A stretch of DNA of 64,000 nt from Kribbella voronezhensis. Its GTDB lineage: Bacteria > Actinomycetota > Actinomycetes > Propionibacteriales > Kribbellaceae. This document shows, piece by piece, positions 8,456 to 17,451 of this stretch (positions are counted from its first letter, which is position 1; every line of letters begins with the position of its first letter). Under the pieces are notes generated by a model. That model searched no databases. It was not told where the DNA came from and saw only the letters and a list, made by a program, of their open reading frames with translations. Both the position numbers and the translations under genes were made by a program. The DNA is taken from NCBI RefSeq assembly GCF_004365175.1, contig NZ_SOCE01000001.1, forward strand, positions 4,843,403-4,907,402, read 5' to 3'.

Positions 8456-9235
8456 CTACAGCGAGAGCTGGACGGTGGCTGTGGTGCCGTCTCGGTAGGT
8501 GACCTGGACGGTGGTGCCTTTCGAGCCGTTGGTCAGGTCGTTGCCGGGGAGCCAGAGGGCGAACTGGCCGCCGGAGACGGTGGCGTTGACCTTTCCGTGG
8601 GTGGGGCTGGTGTAGCTGACCGCGGTGACGTCTGACCCGGCGGCGCCTGCAGCGACCGACAGTTCGTTTCCGTCGATCGAGCCGGTACCCAGCACGAGCG
8701 GGGCGAGGCCGCGGTTGCTCGGGCGGTCGGCCGGGGGAGTCGAGCCGATGGCACCGAAGTACGACCGGAAGAGGTGCTTCGAATCGTCGGTGATGCAGAG
8801 GGCCGAGAAGCCGTCGCGGCCCGCGAGGATCACCAGAGTCCAGGCGCCGCGTCGCTCGGAGATCGCGGTGCCGGCGGACTTCAGCTGATCGGCGTACTCA
8901 CGGCTTCCCGACTTCTGGTGGCTGCGGCAGGAGTTCGCCGCGTCGGCGCGCTTCGATGCCGACATACCTGAGGGCGAACTTGTCCAGCTCGCGAAGGCTT
9001 TGTCGCCGCCGAGTGCTGAAGGGAGTACCAGCGCGGCGACGGTGGCGGCAGCCGCAGTACCCAGGGCGACGGAAACGGCGAGTCGCCGGGTCCGCCGGGG
9101 CGTGGGAGCAGGCAACGCCGGGTCGGTCGCGAGGATGCGTTCGAGGTCGGCGCGGGCGCGGGGTCCGTTCGGGTCGATCTCGCGGTCGGCGGGATCGAGC
9201 GTTCGTAGTACGGGGAAATCGTCCGTGATGTTCAT
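8456..9235 (-). CDS. Anti-sigma-like membrane protein encoded with an ECF sigma factor
   Basis: Protein of 259 residues with a cytoplasmic N-terminal segment (about 1-48), one membrane segment (LAVSVALGTAAAATVAALVL) and a secreted C-terminal domain of about 185 residues ending TVQLSL. It overlaps the sigma-factor stop by four bases (ATGA). This gene order and topology match membrane proteins paired with ECF sigma factors in actinobacteria. The HXXXCXXC zinc motif of classical ZAS anti-sigma factors is absent; two Cys (NSCRSHQ and ALCITDD) are in the extracytoplasmic part. Anti-sigma function is therefore inferred from position and topology. It could instead be an unrelated surface sensor. Confidence 0.75.
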   Translation of the reverse strand: MNITDDFPVLRTLDPADREIDPNGPRARADLERILATDPALPAPTPRRTRRLAVSVALGTAAAATVAALVLPSALGGDKAFASWTSSPSGMSASKRADAANSCRSHQKSGSREYADQLKSAGTAISERRGAWTLVILAGRDGFSALCITDDSKHLFRSYFGAIGSTPPADRPSNRGLAPLVLGTGSIDGNELSVAAGAAGSDVTAVSYTSPTHGKVNATVSGGQFALWLPGNDLTNGSKGTTVQVTYRDGTTATVQLSL

Positions 9236-9792
9236 GAGGAGTGCCTTTCGGTCACGCTCGCCGGGGCGAGCGTGGGTTGGGGGCGGTGGTCGAGGTGCGC
9301 GCGTAGTGCGCGCCGGGCGCGGCTGAGGCGCAGGCGGAACGCGACGGGCGAGATCCCGAGGACCACCGCGGCCTGCGGTGCCGTCAGCTCATCCAGTACT
9401 GCGAGGGCGAGCGCCTCCTGGTGGACCTCCGACAGCAGATTCCACGCGGCCGCGAGATCGATCTGCTGAGCCACGAGATCCGCAGCACCATCGGTTGCGG
9501 TCGAGACGGAAGTAGCCAGCCGTACGGCGAGCGCCCGTCGCCGGTCGGATCCGCGTCGGCTGTTCATGATCGTGTGCCGAGCGACCCCGAAGAGCCAGGC
9601 GCGAGCGTCCTCGGCCTGCTTCGGCAAATCATCCAACCGCCGCCACGCGACCAGGAACGCCTCCGCGACGACGTCCTCCGCCTGACTGTGATCGACCCGC
9701 CGCTGAGCAAATCGCACCAGGTCGGCATAGGTCGCCCGATAAAGCGCACTGAACCGAGCCGCCCGATCCGGAGCGCGTGAACTGTTGGTCAT
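9232..9792 (-). CDS. RNA polymerase ECF sigma factor
   Basis: Sigma factor of 186 residues. Region 2 is recognisable in YRATYADLVRFAQRRV and AEDVVAEAFLVAWRRLDDLP, and the region 4 helix-turn-helix in LTAPQAAVVLGISPVAFRLR. The start is the ATG at 9792 (MTNSSRAPDRAARF); an upstream extension has no sigma character. It is coupled by a 4-base overlap to the membrane protein downstream. It diverges from the giant multicopper oxidase gene at 10169, which is a candidate target, although no repeated promoter motif could be confirmed by eye. Confidence 0.93.
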   Translation of the reverse strand: MTNSSRAPDRAARFSALYRATYADLVRFAQRRVDHSQAEDVVAEAFLVAWRRLDDLPKQAEDARAWLFGVARHTIMNSRRGSDRRRALAVRLATSVSTATDGAADLVAQQIDLAAAWNLLSEVHQEALALAVLDELTAPQAAVVLGISPVAFRLRLSRARRALRAHLDHRPQPTLAPASVTERHSS

Positions 9793-10168
9793 ACCCCGAA
9801 CCTGTCCACCACACCACCAAGTGTGTCGCCCCACCGACGCAGATAAGGCGGGAAGGCTGATGGAGACACCCAGCCGCCCGCGTTTCGTGCATATGAGACT
9901 CATTGCGCCGGCGCCTGCGCCGTGGCGCGAACATCCTCCGCACCCCCAGACCCTCACTAGCGTCCGTGACCAGGCCGGGTTCGTGCTCTGCCGGGCCGGC
10001 CGTCGAGCTGCCGCGAAAATGCCCCCGGCGAAAGGTCACTTGCTGCGCAGGCGCGGCGACGCCCTGGTCCTGCCCACTTCGGGACCAATGGCCCTGTGTC
10101 GGGCAGGAGGGCCAGCGTCAAATCGGAGAACCGGTAGCGACTGCGCCGCCGGCATGGGGAGGGGCATC
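9793..10168. other. Divergent intergenic region between sigma factor and multicopper oxidase
   Basis: 376 bases that should hold promoters for both directions. I see GC-rich inverted repeats (for example GCGCCGGCGC near 9904) and the ribosome site GGGGAGGGG just before 10169. I find no convincing gene or known RNA. Confidence 0.4.
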
Positions 10169-13100
10169 ATGAGATGGTCAAGGGGTACGAAACGAGCCGG
10201 CAGCAGAGCTGGCGGTCGCACCAAGAGGTTGTCTGTCGCCCTCCTGGCCGCGATCGTGTTCTGCGCGATGACGAGTCCCCCGGCGTTGGCCGGGCAAGAC
10301 CAGAACGCACGGAGAACGACGCAAGCCGCTCAGGTTTCGTCCGCGCCGACGAGTCCCACCGACGAGTCGAAGGTGCCACACTATTTCGGCCCCTATCCCA
10401 ACTGGGCCAACAGCCCGCAAGTACTTTCCGACGCCATCGTCACCATCACCAACGGCGGCGGCACCGGCGCCGAGGCACGGGCGACGGTCGACCCGAAGAC
10501 GGGCGGCATCACCGCGGTGACCGTTGTGAGTCCGGGCAGCGGTTACACGAGCGCCCCGGACGTCGCCGTCACCGCGGCGGGCGTGACTCCCACGCCCGCC
10601 CAGGCGACGGCCGTCATCTCTCTCGGCGTCGTCAAGAGCATCGCGGTCGACGAGGCGGGCTTCGGTTTCGTCGCGCCGGCGGTCACCATCACGGGTGGCA
10701 ACCCGACTCCGGGTTCCGAGGCCACGGCAGTTGCCAGTGGCGGCGTCGACGACCTCACGCTGACCGATGGCGGATCCGGCTACACGACCCAGCCTGTGGT
10801 CGAGTTCAGCCTGCCGGACCTACCGAGCGGAACGCCGGCCACCGGTACGGCGACCATGGACGCCGCCGGTGTGGTCAACGGAGTCACCGTGGTGACCCCG
10901 GGCACGGGGTACACGTCAGCGCCGAGGGTCACGATCCTCGATGCGAACCAGGTCAACCCCACGGCAGCGACCGTCAAGGCCACACTCGGCATCGCCCAGA
11001 TCGATGTCACCGATGGCGGCCAGGGATATGACTCCGCTCCGACCGTCACGATCAACGACACGGTCGGCGTGGCTGACAAGGGCGCCAGCGCGACCGCGAC
11101 GGTGGCCGTCAAGGGCGCCGTCACCGACATCAACGTCACCGCCCCTGGCGCCGGCTACCTCACGCCCGGCCTGAAGAAGTTCGTCGACACACTGCCTGGA
11201 CTGGGACCGAACGCCGCGAACGACCTCGGCCAGTACATCCCGGTGGCGGTGCCCGACACCACCACCTATCCCGGCACTGACTACTACGAGATCGCGGTCG
11301 TCCAGTACCGGATGAAGTTCCACCGCGACCTGCCGGCCACCCTGTTGCGCGGCTATGTCCAGCTGTCGACCAGCGTGGTGCCCGGCAAACAGATTGCCCT
11401 GAGCAACGCCAACCTCGACCCCGCCATCGCGGACACTCCGATCACGGCGTACAAGGGTGTGGACAATCCCCACTACCTCGGCCCGACCATCGTGGCCAAC
11501 AAGAACAGGCCGACCCGGATCCTGTTCCGCGACCTGCTCCCGACGGGCGTGGCCGGGAACCTGTTCCTGCCGGTCGACACCTCGCTGATGGGTTCGGGCG
11601 TGGGTCCGGACGGTGTGACGCTGGGCGCGAACGGAGTACCGAACGACCAAGCCCAAGATCAAGGCTCTGTGACCGACGGGGTCCGGAATCCGGCGTGTGC
11701 CGACATCCCGAAGCCAGCCGGAAAATGCTATTCGGAGAACCGCGCCACGCTGCACCTGCACGGTGGCATCACCCCCTGGATCAGCGACGGCACGCCGCAC
11801 CAATGGGTCACGCCCGACGGCGAGAACACCGCGTACCCCAAGGGCGTCAGTGTGAGCAACGTTCCCGACATGCCCGATCCGGGCCCGGGAGCGGAGACCT
11901 TCTTCTACACCAACCAGCAGAGTGCCCGGCTGATGTTCTACCACGACCATGCCTGGGGCATCACCCGACTGAACGTCTACGCCGGTGAGGCCGCCGGCTA
12001 CCTGCTCACCGACCCGATGGAGCAGAGTCTGATCGCCCCAGGAGGTGCTCTCGCGGGCCTGGGCCTCGGCGACCCGTTGATCGTCCAGGACAAGAGCTTC
12101 GTCCCGAGTGCCGCCCAGATGGCGAAGGTGGATCCGACCTGGGACGCGGCCAAATGGGGTGGCGAGGGCAGCCTGTGGACACCCCACGTGTACATGCCCG
12201 CGCAGAACCCCGGCTCGCCCTCGGGGATGAGCCCGTTCGGACGCTGGATGTACGGCCCCTGGTTCTGGCCACCGGCAAAGGACGCCAAGTACCCGCCGAT
12301 CGCCAACCCGTACTACGACTCCGCCTGCGATGCTGACGTCCAACCGTTCTGCGAGCCGGCCCAGATCCCGTCGACCCCGAACGTCTCGGTCGGTATGGAG
12401 GCATTCAACGACACGCCGATCGTCAACGGCACCGCCTATCCCACCACCACGGTGGATCCGAAGTCCTACCGCTACCGGATTCTGAACGCGGCAAACGACC
12501 GCTTCTGGAACCTGTCCTGGTATGTCGCCGACTCGACCGGAACCGAGGTCGCTCTCAAGAAGGCCGAGGTCGACGCGGCTCAGACCGATCCGGTCGTGTT
12601 CCCGACGCCTGATACCGCCCAGAGCCCGAAGGGCCCGAGCTGGGTGCAGATCGGCACAGAGGGCGGCTTCCTGCCTGCTCCCACTGTCGTTCCAGCCCAG
12701 GAGACCACGTGGATCACCGACCCGACCCGCTTCGACGTCGGCAATGTCGACAAGCATTCGTTGCTGCTGGCACCGGCCGAGCGGGCTGACGTGATCGTCG
12801 ACTTCTCGCAGTACCGCGGGAAGACGCTGATCCTCTACAACGACGCTCCCGCCGCGTTCCCGGCGCGAGTGCCCGGCTACGACTACTTCACCGGCGGCGC
12901 GGACCTGACGCCGTCCGGCGCACCGCCGACCCTGCCGGGCTACGGCCCCAACACCCGCACCGTCATGCAGGTGAAGGTCTCCACAGCGGCGCCGGCGATC
13001 GCGTTCGACCGGCCCAACACCACCAGTGACCGGATGGGCGCCCTCGTCACCGCGTTCGCTCATCACGCCGATGGTTCAGGCGTCTTCGAGTCCGGATCCG

Positions 13101-16012
13101 ACCCGGTCATCGTCGGACAGGACGCGTACGACTCTGCTTACGGGACGAACTTCGTGGCCAACGGCTACTGCAACAGTCCCACCAACCCCACCGCGAAGTG
13201 CGACGGGTTCGCACGGATCGCCGAGCAGGGCGGCGACCAGTTCAAGTTCGACACCCTCGGCCCGAACAAGGACGGAACAGGTACCCAGCTTTCAATCCCC
13301 TTACAGGGCAAGGGCATTCATGACGAGATGAACTCGGCCAACTTCGACGAATGGGGGCGGATGACCGCCAACATGGGACTCGAGGCACCAGGCGCGACAC
13401 CGCTGCTGCAGAACATCATCCTCTATCCCTACGTGAACCCGGCGACCGAGACACTGGACTCGACCGGCCTGCCGGGCAGTCTCGACGTCACGCCGATCTC
13501 GTCGGCCGCCGACGGGACACAGATCTGGAAGATCACCCACAACGGAGTCGACACCCATCCACTGCACTTCCATCTGTACGACGTGCAGGTGATCAACCGG
13601 GTCACCTGGGACAACATCATCATTCCTCCAGAGCCGAGCGAGCTCGGCTGGAAGGACACGGTGCGGGTGAGCCCGCTCGAGGACACCATCGTCGCCGTAC
13701 GGCCAATCGTGCCGACGCTGCCGTTCGGAGTCCCCGACAGCCACCGTCCGCTCAACCCGATGATGCCCATCGGCGCCAAGGGGTCCCTGAACGGCCCGAA
13801 CGGGACCGAAGCGGGCTTCAACAACACCGATGCCGGCGGCAACCCCATCGCGCCGATCGAGAACGTGGTCGCGAACTTCGGCTGGGAGTACGTGTGGCAC
13901 TGCCACATCCTCAGCCACGAGGAGATGGACATGATGCGGCCGGTGACGGTTCACGTCAGTCGGGCTCTGCCTGCTGCACCTGTTCTGTCGTTCACCCGCG
14001 GCAGCACTGATCTCAGCTGGACCGACGGCACACCGGTCGACTACACGAAGCCGGCCACGTGGACCAACCCGGGCACTGCCGAGGTCGGCTATCGCGTTGA
14101 ACGGGCAGAGGTCACCGATGGGGTACCTGGGGCGTACACGAAGATCGCGGACGCCGTCGCGAATGCCACCGCCTACACCGACAACCCAGCCGACCCGACA
14201 CTCACCTACAACTACCGGGTAACAGCCTGGAACGCTGCTGGTGATGCTGCCTCCAACGTTGTCACCGTCGAAGGACTGCCCAAAGCCCCGACCGGGTTGA
14301 CGGCAGTGGTCCAACCGGCGCCACAACTGCCGGCCGGCTCCCAGGTCGCCGTGAGTTGGGTCAACAACGCCAGCAACGCGGTGAGTGTCGTCGTCGAACG
14401 AGCCGTGGGCACCGGAACCTTCAGCGTGCTGGCGACAGTGGCTCCGACTGACACCGGCTACATCGACACAACCGTTGTCCCGGGCACCTACCACTACCGG
14501 GTCAAGGCGGTGAATCCGATCGCGTCGTCTGCCTACGCGGGCCCAGCCTCTGTGGATGTTCCGCAGCCTGGATCCACATCGGTGCTGCTGAATGCTCCCA
14601 ACCCGTCCTCGGTCGGACAGGACGTGACGTTCACCGCGACGGTGAGCCCACTGCTGGCCAGCGGTCTGCCGACCGGTGACGTCACCTTTACCGTCAACGG
14701 GACGACCACGAAGGTTGCGCTCGACGTGACCGGCGTGGCGACCTACACGACGAACTCGCTGCCGGCGGGCTCGCACACTGTCACAGCCGACTACAGCGGC
14801 GACAGCGTGTTCCTCGCGAGCTCGGCATCCACAACCCAGACGGTGAACAAGACCGCGACCACGACCGTCGTGGTCAGCAGCATCAACCCCTCGATCTCTG
14901 GCGGGCCCGTGACCTTCACCGCGACGGTCACACCCTCCACCGCAACAGGGACTGTTCAGTTCACCATCGACGGCGTCGGCGCCGGTGCCCCAGTTCCGCT
15001 GATCGGCGGAAGCGCGACCTACTCGACGAGCGGGCTCGCTGTCGGGGCGCACCTGGTCTCCGCCACCTACGGCGGCGACCCTGCCTATCTGGCCAGCAGC
15101 AGTACGCCGCTGACCCAGAGCGTCGGCCCGGCGCTGCGCGCGACCTCCACGGTCGTGACCAGCAACCGGACACCGGCGTCGACCTTCGGGCAGAACGTCA
15201 CCTTCACGGCCACCGTCAGGCCACTGAGCGGCACCGGCATTCCGACCGGCAGCGTCCAGTTCAGCATTGACGGCGCCAATGTCGGCGGTGTCCTGACACT
15301 GAGCGCCCAAGGAAGGGCGACGTACTCGACCGCGACTCTGTCGGCCGGTAGCCATAACGTCATCGCGACGTACAGCGGCTCGACGGTCTTCGCGGGCGGC
15401 GGAAGCGCGACGGTCACCCAGGTCGTCGCCCAGGCGGCCAGCGCAACCGTCGTGACGACCAGCCGGACTCCATCCGTCTCCGGCCAGACAGTGACGTTCA
15501 CCGCCAGGGTTACCCCGTTGGCAGCGGCCGGAGCTGTCCAGTTCAGGCTCGACGGCGCCGACGTCGGCGGCCCGGTAGCCACGGACGCAACCGGTAGGGC
15601 CCGGCTCGTGATCAGCACCCTGCCTGTCGGGGCGCACACGGTCTCGGCCGCCTACAGCGGCAACGTCAACTACCTGCCCAGCACAAGCGCCGTGCTCACC
15701 CAGACGGTGAACAAGGCAGCGAGCAGGACAGTTGTCCAGAGTAGTGGCAGTCCAGCGACGCGGGGCACAACAGTCGTCTTCACCGCGACCGTCACGGCGG
15801 TAGCACCAGGAGCCGGCATCCCCACGGGAACGGTCCAATTCCGGATCGACGGTAGAGCCGTAGGGACCCCAGCATCGATCAACGTGGCCGGACAAGCGGC
15901 CTACGCGACAAGCACTATGACCGTGGGCAACCACACCGTCTCGGCCGTATTCAGCGGTAACGGCGCCTTCAACCCGAGCACCAGCGCCAACATCACCCAG
16001 CGAGTCCGGTAA
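10169..16012 (+). CDS. Giant secreted multicopper oxidase with N-terminal repeats and C-terminal Ig-like repeats
   Basis: 1947-residue exported protein. The start is the ATG at 10169, with GGGGAGGGG four bases upstream, and the signal peptide reads KRLSVALLAAIVFCAMTSPP before an ALAG cleavage site. Residues about 85-330 hold repeats of the type GSGYTSAPxVxIT. The oxidase core follows, with the four copper motifs LHLHGG (528), YHDHAW (591), THPLHFH (1129) and HCHILSHEEM (1244), so both the type 1 and the trinuclear copper sites look intact. About 1268-1465 resemble fibronectin-like beta domains. About 1467-1947 are five bacterial Ig-like repeats (PTGSVQFxIDG ... AxYSGD). There is no sorting signal, so it is probably released or loosely wall-bound. 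The oxidase core resembles CotA/bilirubin-oxidase-like enzymes; the substrate is unknown. Confidence 0.9.
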   Translation: MRWSRGTKRAGSRAGGRTKRLSVALLAAIVFCAMTSPPALAGQDQNARRTTQAAQVSSAPTSPTDESKVPHYFGPYPNWANSPQVLSDAIVTITNGGGTGAEARATVDPKTGGITAVTVVSPGSGYTSAPDVAVTAAGVTPTPAQATAVISLGVVKSIAVDEAGFGFVAPAVTITGGNPTPGSEATAVASGGVDDLTLTDGGSGYTTQPVVEFSLPDLPSGTPATGTATMDAAGVVNGVTVVTPGTGYTSAPRVTILDANQVNPTAATVKATLGIAQIDVTDGGQGYDSAPTVTINDTVGVADKGASATATVAVKGAVTDINVTAPGAGYLTPGLKKFVDTLPGLGPNAANDLGQYIPVAVPDTTTYPGTDYYEIAVVQYRMKFHRDLPATLLRGYVQLSTSVVPGKQIALSNANLDPAIADTPITAYKGVDNPHYLGPTIVANKNRPTRILFRDLLPTGVAGNLFLPVDTSLMGSGVGPDGVTLGANGVPNDQAQDQGSVTDGVRNPACADIPKPAGKCYSENRATLHLHGGITPWISDGTPHQWVTPDGENTAYPKGVSVSNVPDMPDPGPGAETFFYTNQQSARLMFYHDHAWGITRLNVYAGEAAGYLLTDPMEQSLIAPGGALAGLGLGDPLIVQDKSFVPSAAQMAKVDPTWDAAKWGGEGSLWTPHVYMPAQNPGSPSGMSPFGRWMYGPWFWPPAKDAKYPPIANPYYDSACDADVQPFCEPAQIPSTPNVSVGMEAFNDTPIVNGTAYPTTTVDPKSYRYRILNAANDRFWNLSWYVADSTGTEVALKKAEVDAAQTDPVVFPTPDTAQSPKGPSWVQIGTEGGFLPAPTVVPAQETTWITDPTRFDVGNVDKHSLLLAPAERADVIVDFSQYRGKTLILYNDAPAAFPARVPGYDYFTGGADLTPSGAPPTLPGYGPNTRTVMQVKVSTAAPAIAFDRPNTTSDRMGALVTAFAHHADGSGVFESGSDPVIVGQDAYDSAYGTNFVANGYCNSPTNPTAKCDGFARIAEQGGDQFKFDTLGPNKDGTGTQLSIPLQGKGIHDEMNSANFDEWGRMTANMGLEAPGATPLLQNIILYPYVNPATETLDSTGLPGSLDVTPISSAADGTQIWKITHNGVDTHPLHFHLYDVQVINRVTWDNIIIPPEPSELGWKDTVRVSPLEDTIVAVRPIVPTLPFGVPDSHRPLNPMMPIGAKGSLNGPNGTEAGFNNTDAGGNPIAPIENVVANFGWEYVWHCHILSHEEMDMMRPVTVHVSRALPAAPVLSFTRGSTDLSWTDGTPVDYTKPATWTNPGTAEVGYRVERAEVTDGVPGAYTKIADAVANATAYTDNPADPTLTYNYRVTAWNAAGDAASNVVTVEGLPKAPTGLTAVVQPAPQLPAGSQVAVSWVNNASNAVSVVVERAVGTGTFSVLATVAPTDTGYIDTTVVPGTYHYRVKAVNPIASSAYAGPASVDVPQPGSTSVLLNAPNPSSVGQDVTFTATVSPLLASGLPTGDVTFTVNGTTTKVALDVTGVATYTTNSLPAGSHTVTADYSGDSVFLASSASTTQTVNKTATTTVVVSSINPSISGGPVTFTATVTPSTATGTVQFTIDGVGAGAPVPLIGGSATYSTSGLAVGAHLVSATYGGDPAYLASSSTPLTQSVGPALRATSTVVTSNRTPASTFGQNVTFTATVRPLSGTGIPTGSVQFSIDGANVGGVLTLSAQGRATYSTATLSAGSHNVIATYSGSTVFAGGGSATVTQVVAQAASATVVTTSRTPSVSGQTVTFTARVTPLAAAGAVQFRLDGADVGGPVATDATGRARLVISTLPVGAHTVSAAYSGNVNYLPSTSAVLTQTVNKAASRTVVQSSGSPATRGTTVVFTATVTAVAPGAGIPTGTVQFRIDGRAVGTPASINVAGQAAYATSTMTVGNHTVSAVFSGNGAFNPSTSANITQRVR

Positions 16013-16060
16013 CCCAGCAACGGGCCAAGAGACGGGAGGGCAAAGAGCGGCCCAACTGCT

Positions 16061-16103
16061 CCCCGGAAGGTGGGACTGAGTTCCGCAGTCCCACCTTCCG
16101 GGG
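16061..16103 (+). terminator. Strong terminator hairpin after the multicopper oxidase
   Basis: CCCCGGAAGGTGGGACTG at 16061-16078 pairs perfectly over 18 bases with its complement at 16086-16103 across a 7-base loop. It lies about 50 bases after the stop. Confidence 0.85.
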
Positions 16104-16293
16104 ACCTGTATTCCAGGCACCCATCCGACGAGCGAAACCTGACGATGGTCGGCCTCGGGCAGTTGCACACTGACACTCTGTACCGATCAACCAGCGCCCG
16201 ACGATCACGAGAGGTTGTGAACGTGGCGTATTCGTCCACCGACCACAAAGCCGCAACCTGGAAATCGCGATGCGCCGTCGGCGGAGTTGGTCG

Positions 16294-16299
16294 TATTGT
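16294..16299 (+). promoter_or_regulatory. -10 box TATTGT, probable leaderless promoter
   Basis: TATTGT ends seven bases before the ATG at 16307, consistent with a leaderless transcript for the methyltransferase. No clear -35 box was seen. Confidence 0.4.
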
Positions 16300-16306
16300 C
16301 TCGGCC

Positions 16307-17077
16307 ATGTCGGAGCGAACTGCGTCGCGGATTGTGCTTGACAACCAGAGGTACTGGGAGGCGCTGGCTCCGCACCGCAAAGGAGAACCGGTCGAGTCCG
16401 TCCGGTCCGGCAGCGTGCTGAACGAGAACGAGCGGGCCGCGGTCGGCGATGTTCGAGGGCGCCGGGTCCTGCAGCTGGCCTGCTCGGTGGGGGACGAGGC
16501 GCTGACGTTCGCTCAGATGGGGGCAGATGTCACCGCCGTCGACCTTGCGCCGAGCCACCTGGCTACGGGGAGGGCGAAGGCCGAAGCTTTGGGCCTGGTC
16601 GTCGACTTTCGAGAGCAGGACATGATGAAGCTGGACCAGGACGTCACTGGGTTCGACCTGGTCTTCATCTCCTGGGGTGGCTTGTGCTGGGCACCAGACA
16701 TCGACGCTTGGGCACGGCTGATAGCCAAACGGATCAATCCTGGCGGCTCGCTGGTGATCAGTGAGCATCATCCCTTGTGGGAGGTGCTTACTGTCGCGGG
16801 CGATGGTCATCTGAGCGTCAGCGGCGACTACTTCGGTTCGGGTCGCGACGGTTATGCCGACCCACTCAAAGCACCGGAGATCACCAGGACGCTAGGAGTT
16901 CCGGATCTTCCGCACAGGAGTTTTGTCTGGAGTATCGGCAGCGTCGTCAGTGCGGTGCTGGCGGCGGGCATGACGGTTCGGTCGTTGCAGGAGTTTGCCG
17001 AAGCCGACATGTACCCCGGTCTCGGCGACGCCGATGCTTGTATTCCGGCGACCTATCTCCTGACCGCAGTCCGCTGA
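16307..17077 (+). CDS. SAM-dependent methyltransferase (class I)
   Basis: Protein of 256 residues of the Rossmann-fold methyltransferase class. Motif I reads VLQLACSVGDEALTFAQMG, followed by the acidic ribose-binding residue in VTAVDLAPSHL and the post-II region DFREQDMMKL. The sequence is closest in feel to UbiE/COQ5-like small-molecule methyltransferases with a Trp/Gly-rich active site region (FISWGGLCWAPD). The start is the ATG at 16307 rather than the longer frame upstream, because MSERTASRIVLDNQRYWE is a typical beginning and the upstream part overlaps a terminator. It is monocistronic, between a terminator and a repeat region. The substrate is unknown. Confidence 0.85.
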   Translation: MSERTASRIVLDNQRYWEALAPHRKGEPVESVRSGSVLNENERAAVGDVRGRRVLQLACSVGDEALTFAQMGADVTAVDLAPSHLATGRAKAEALGLVVDFREQDMMKLDQDVTGFDLVFISWGGLCWAPDIDAWARLIAKRINPGGSLVISEHHPLWEVLTVAGDGHLSVSGDYFGSGRDGYADPLKAPEITRTLGVPDLPHRSFVWSIGSVVSAVLAAGMTVRSLQEFAEADMYPGLGDADACIPATYLLTAVR

Positions 17078-17451
17078 CTTCCTGTGGTGACGGCTGTGAG
17101 AACAGACAGCCGGCCCACTATCTGACGATGGTCCGGCTGGCCGATCAGGTCGTTGCGAGTGTTGCGCGTACCGCAGGGACCCTGCGCGAGCGGTCATCGG
17201 CTGGGCCGGGGTAGCCACGTCGAAGTCGGCGATGAGGGAGCAGACGTCCGCGGGCTGGGGGAGTCAGACGACGCAGGAGGCGCGGCGGGTCTGTATCCCA
17301 GCCGCGACGCAGGAGCCGGCCTGCAGGGTGGGAGGAGTCAGGCGACGCAGTAGCCTGCGACCGGGTGGGCTATTCCAGCCGCGACGGAGGAGCCGGCGTG
17401 GAAGGGTGGGTGGAGACGGCCGACGTAGGAGGCCGCGACTGGGCGGGCGTA
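17078..17451. repeat. Repeat-containing convergent intergenic region (locus 2)
   Basis: 374 bases between the 3' ends of the methyltransferase and the TPR gene. A small hairpin (CGGCTGT at 17091-17097 with ACAGCCG at 17106-17112) may terminate the first. From 17262 to 17451 there are copies of the reverse-oriented core GACGCAGGAG (exact at 17270 and 17306; variants at 17344, 17383 and 17422). The part next to the TPR stop closely matches, in the sense of that gene, the sequence next to the guaA stop at locus 1. No gene is visible. Confidence 0.8.

Noticed and set aside
7700-8500. Several open frames of 80-220 codons across the guaA downstream spacer
   Set aside because: All consist of the GC-rich repeat, on both strands, with Arg/Pro/Ser-biased composition and no recognisable domain.
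9785-10168. N-terminal extension of the multicopper oxidase by 128 residues
   Set aside because: The extension overlaps the sigma factor start region, lacks a ribosome site and would bury the signal peptide; the ATG at 10169 has GGGGAGGGG and an immediate signal sequence.
10916-16168. Very long antisense open frames (716 and 955 codons) opposite the multicopper oxidase
   Set aside because: In 70% GC DNA the antisense frame of a real gene is often open; these have Arg/Gly/His-rich composition and lack any domain, while the sense frame has clear copper motifs.
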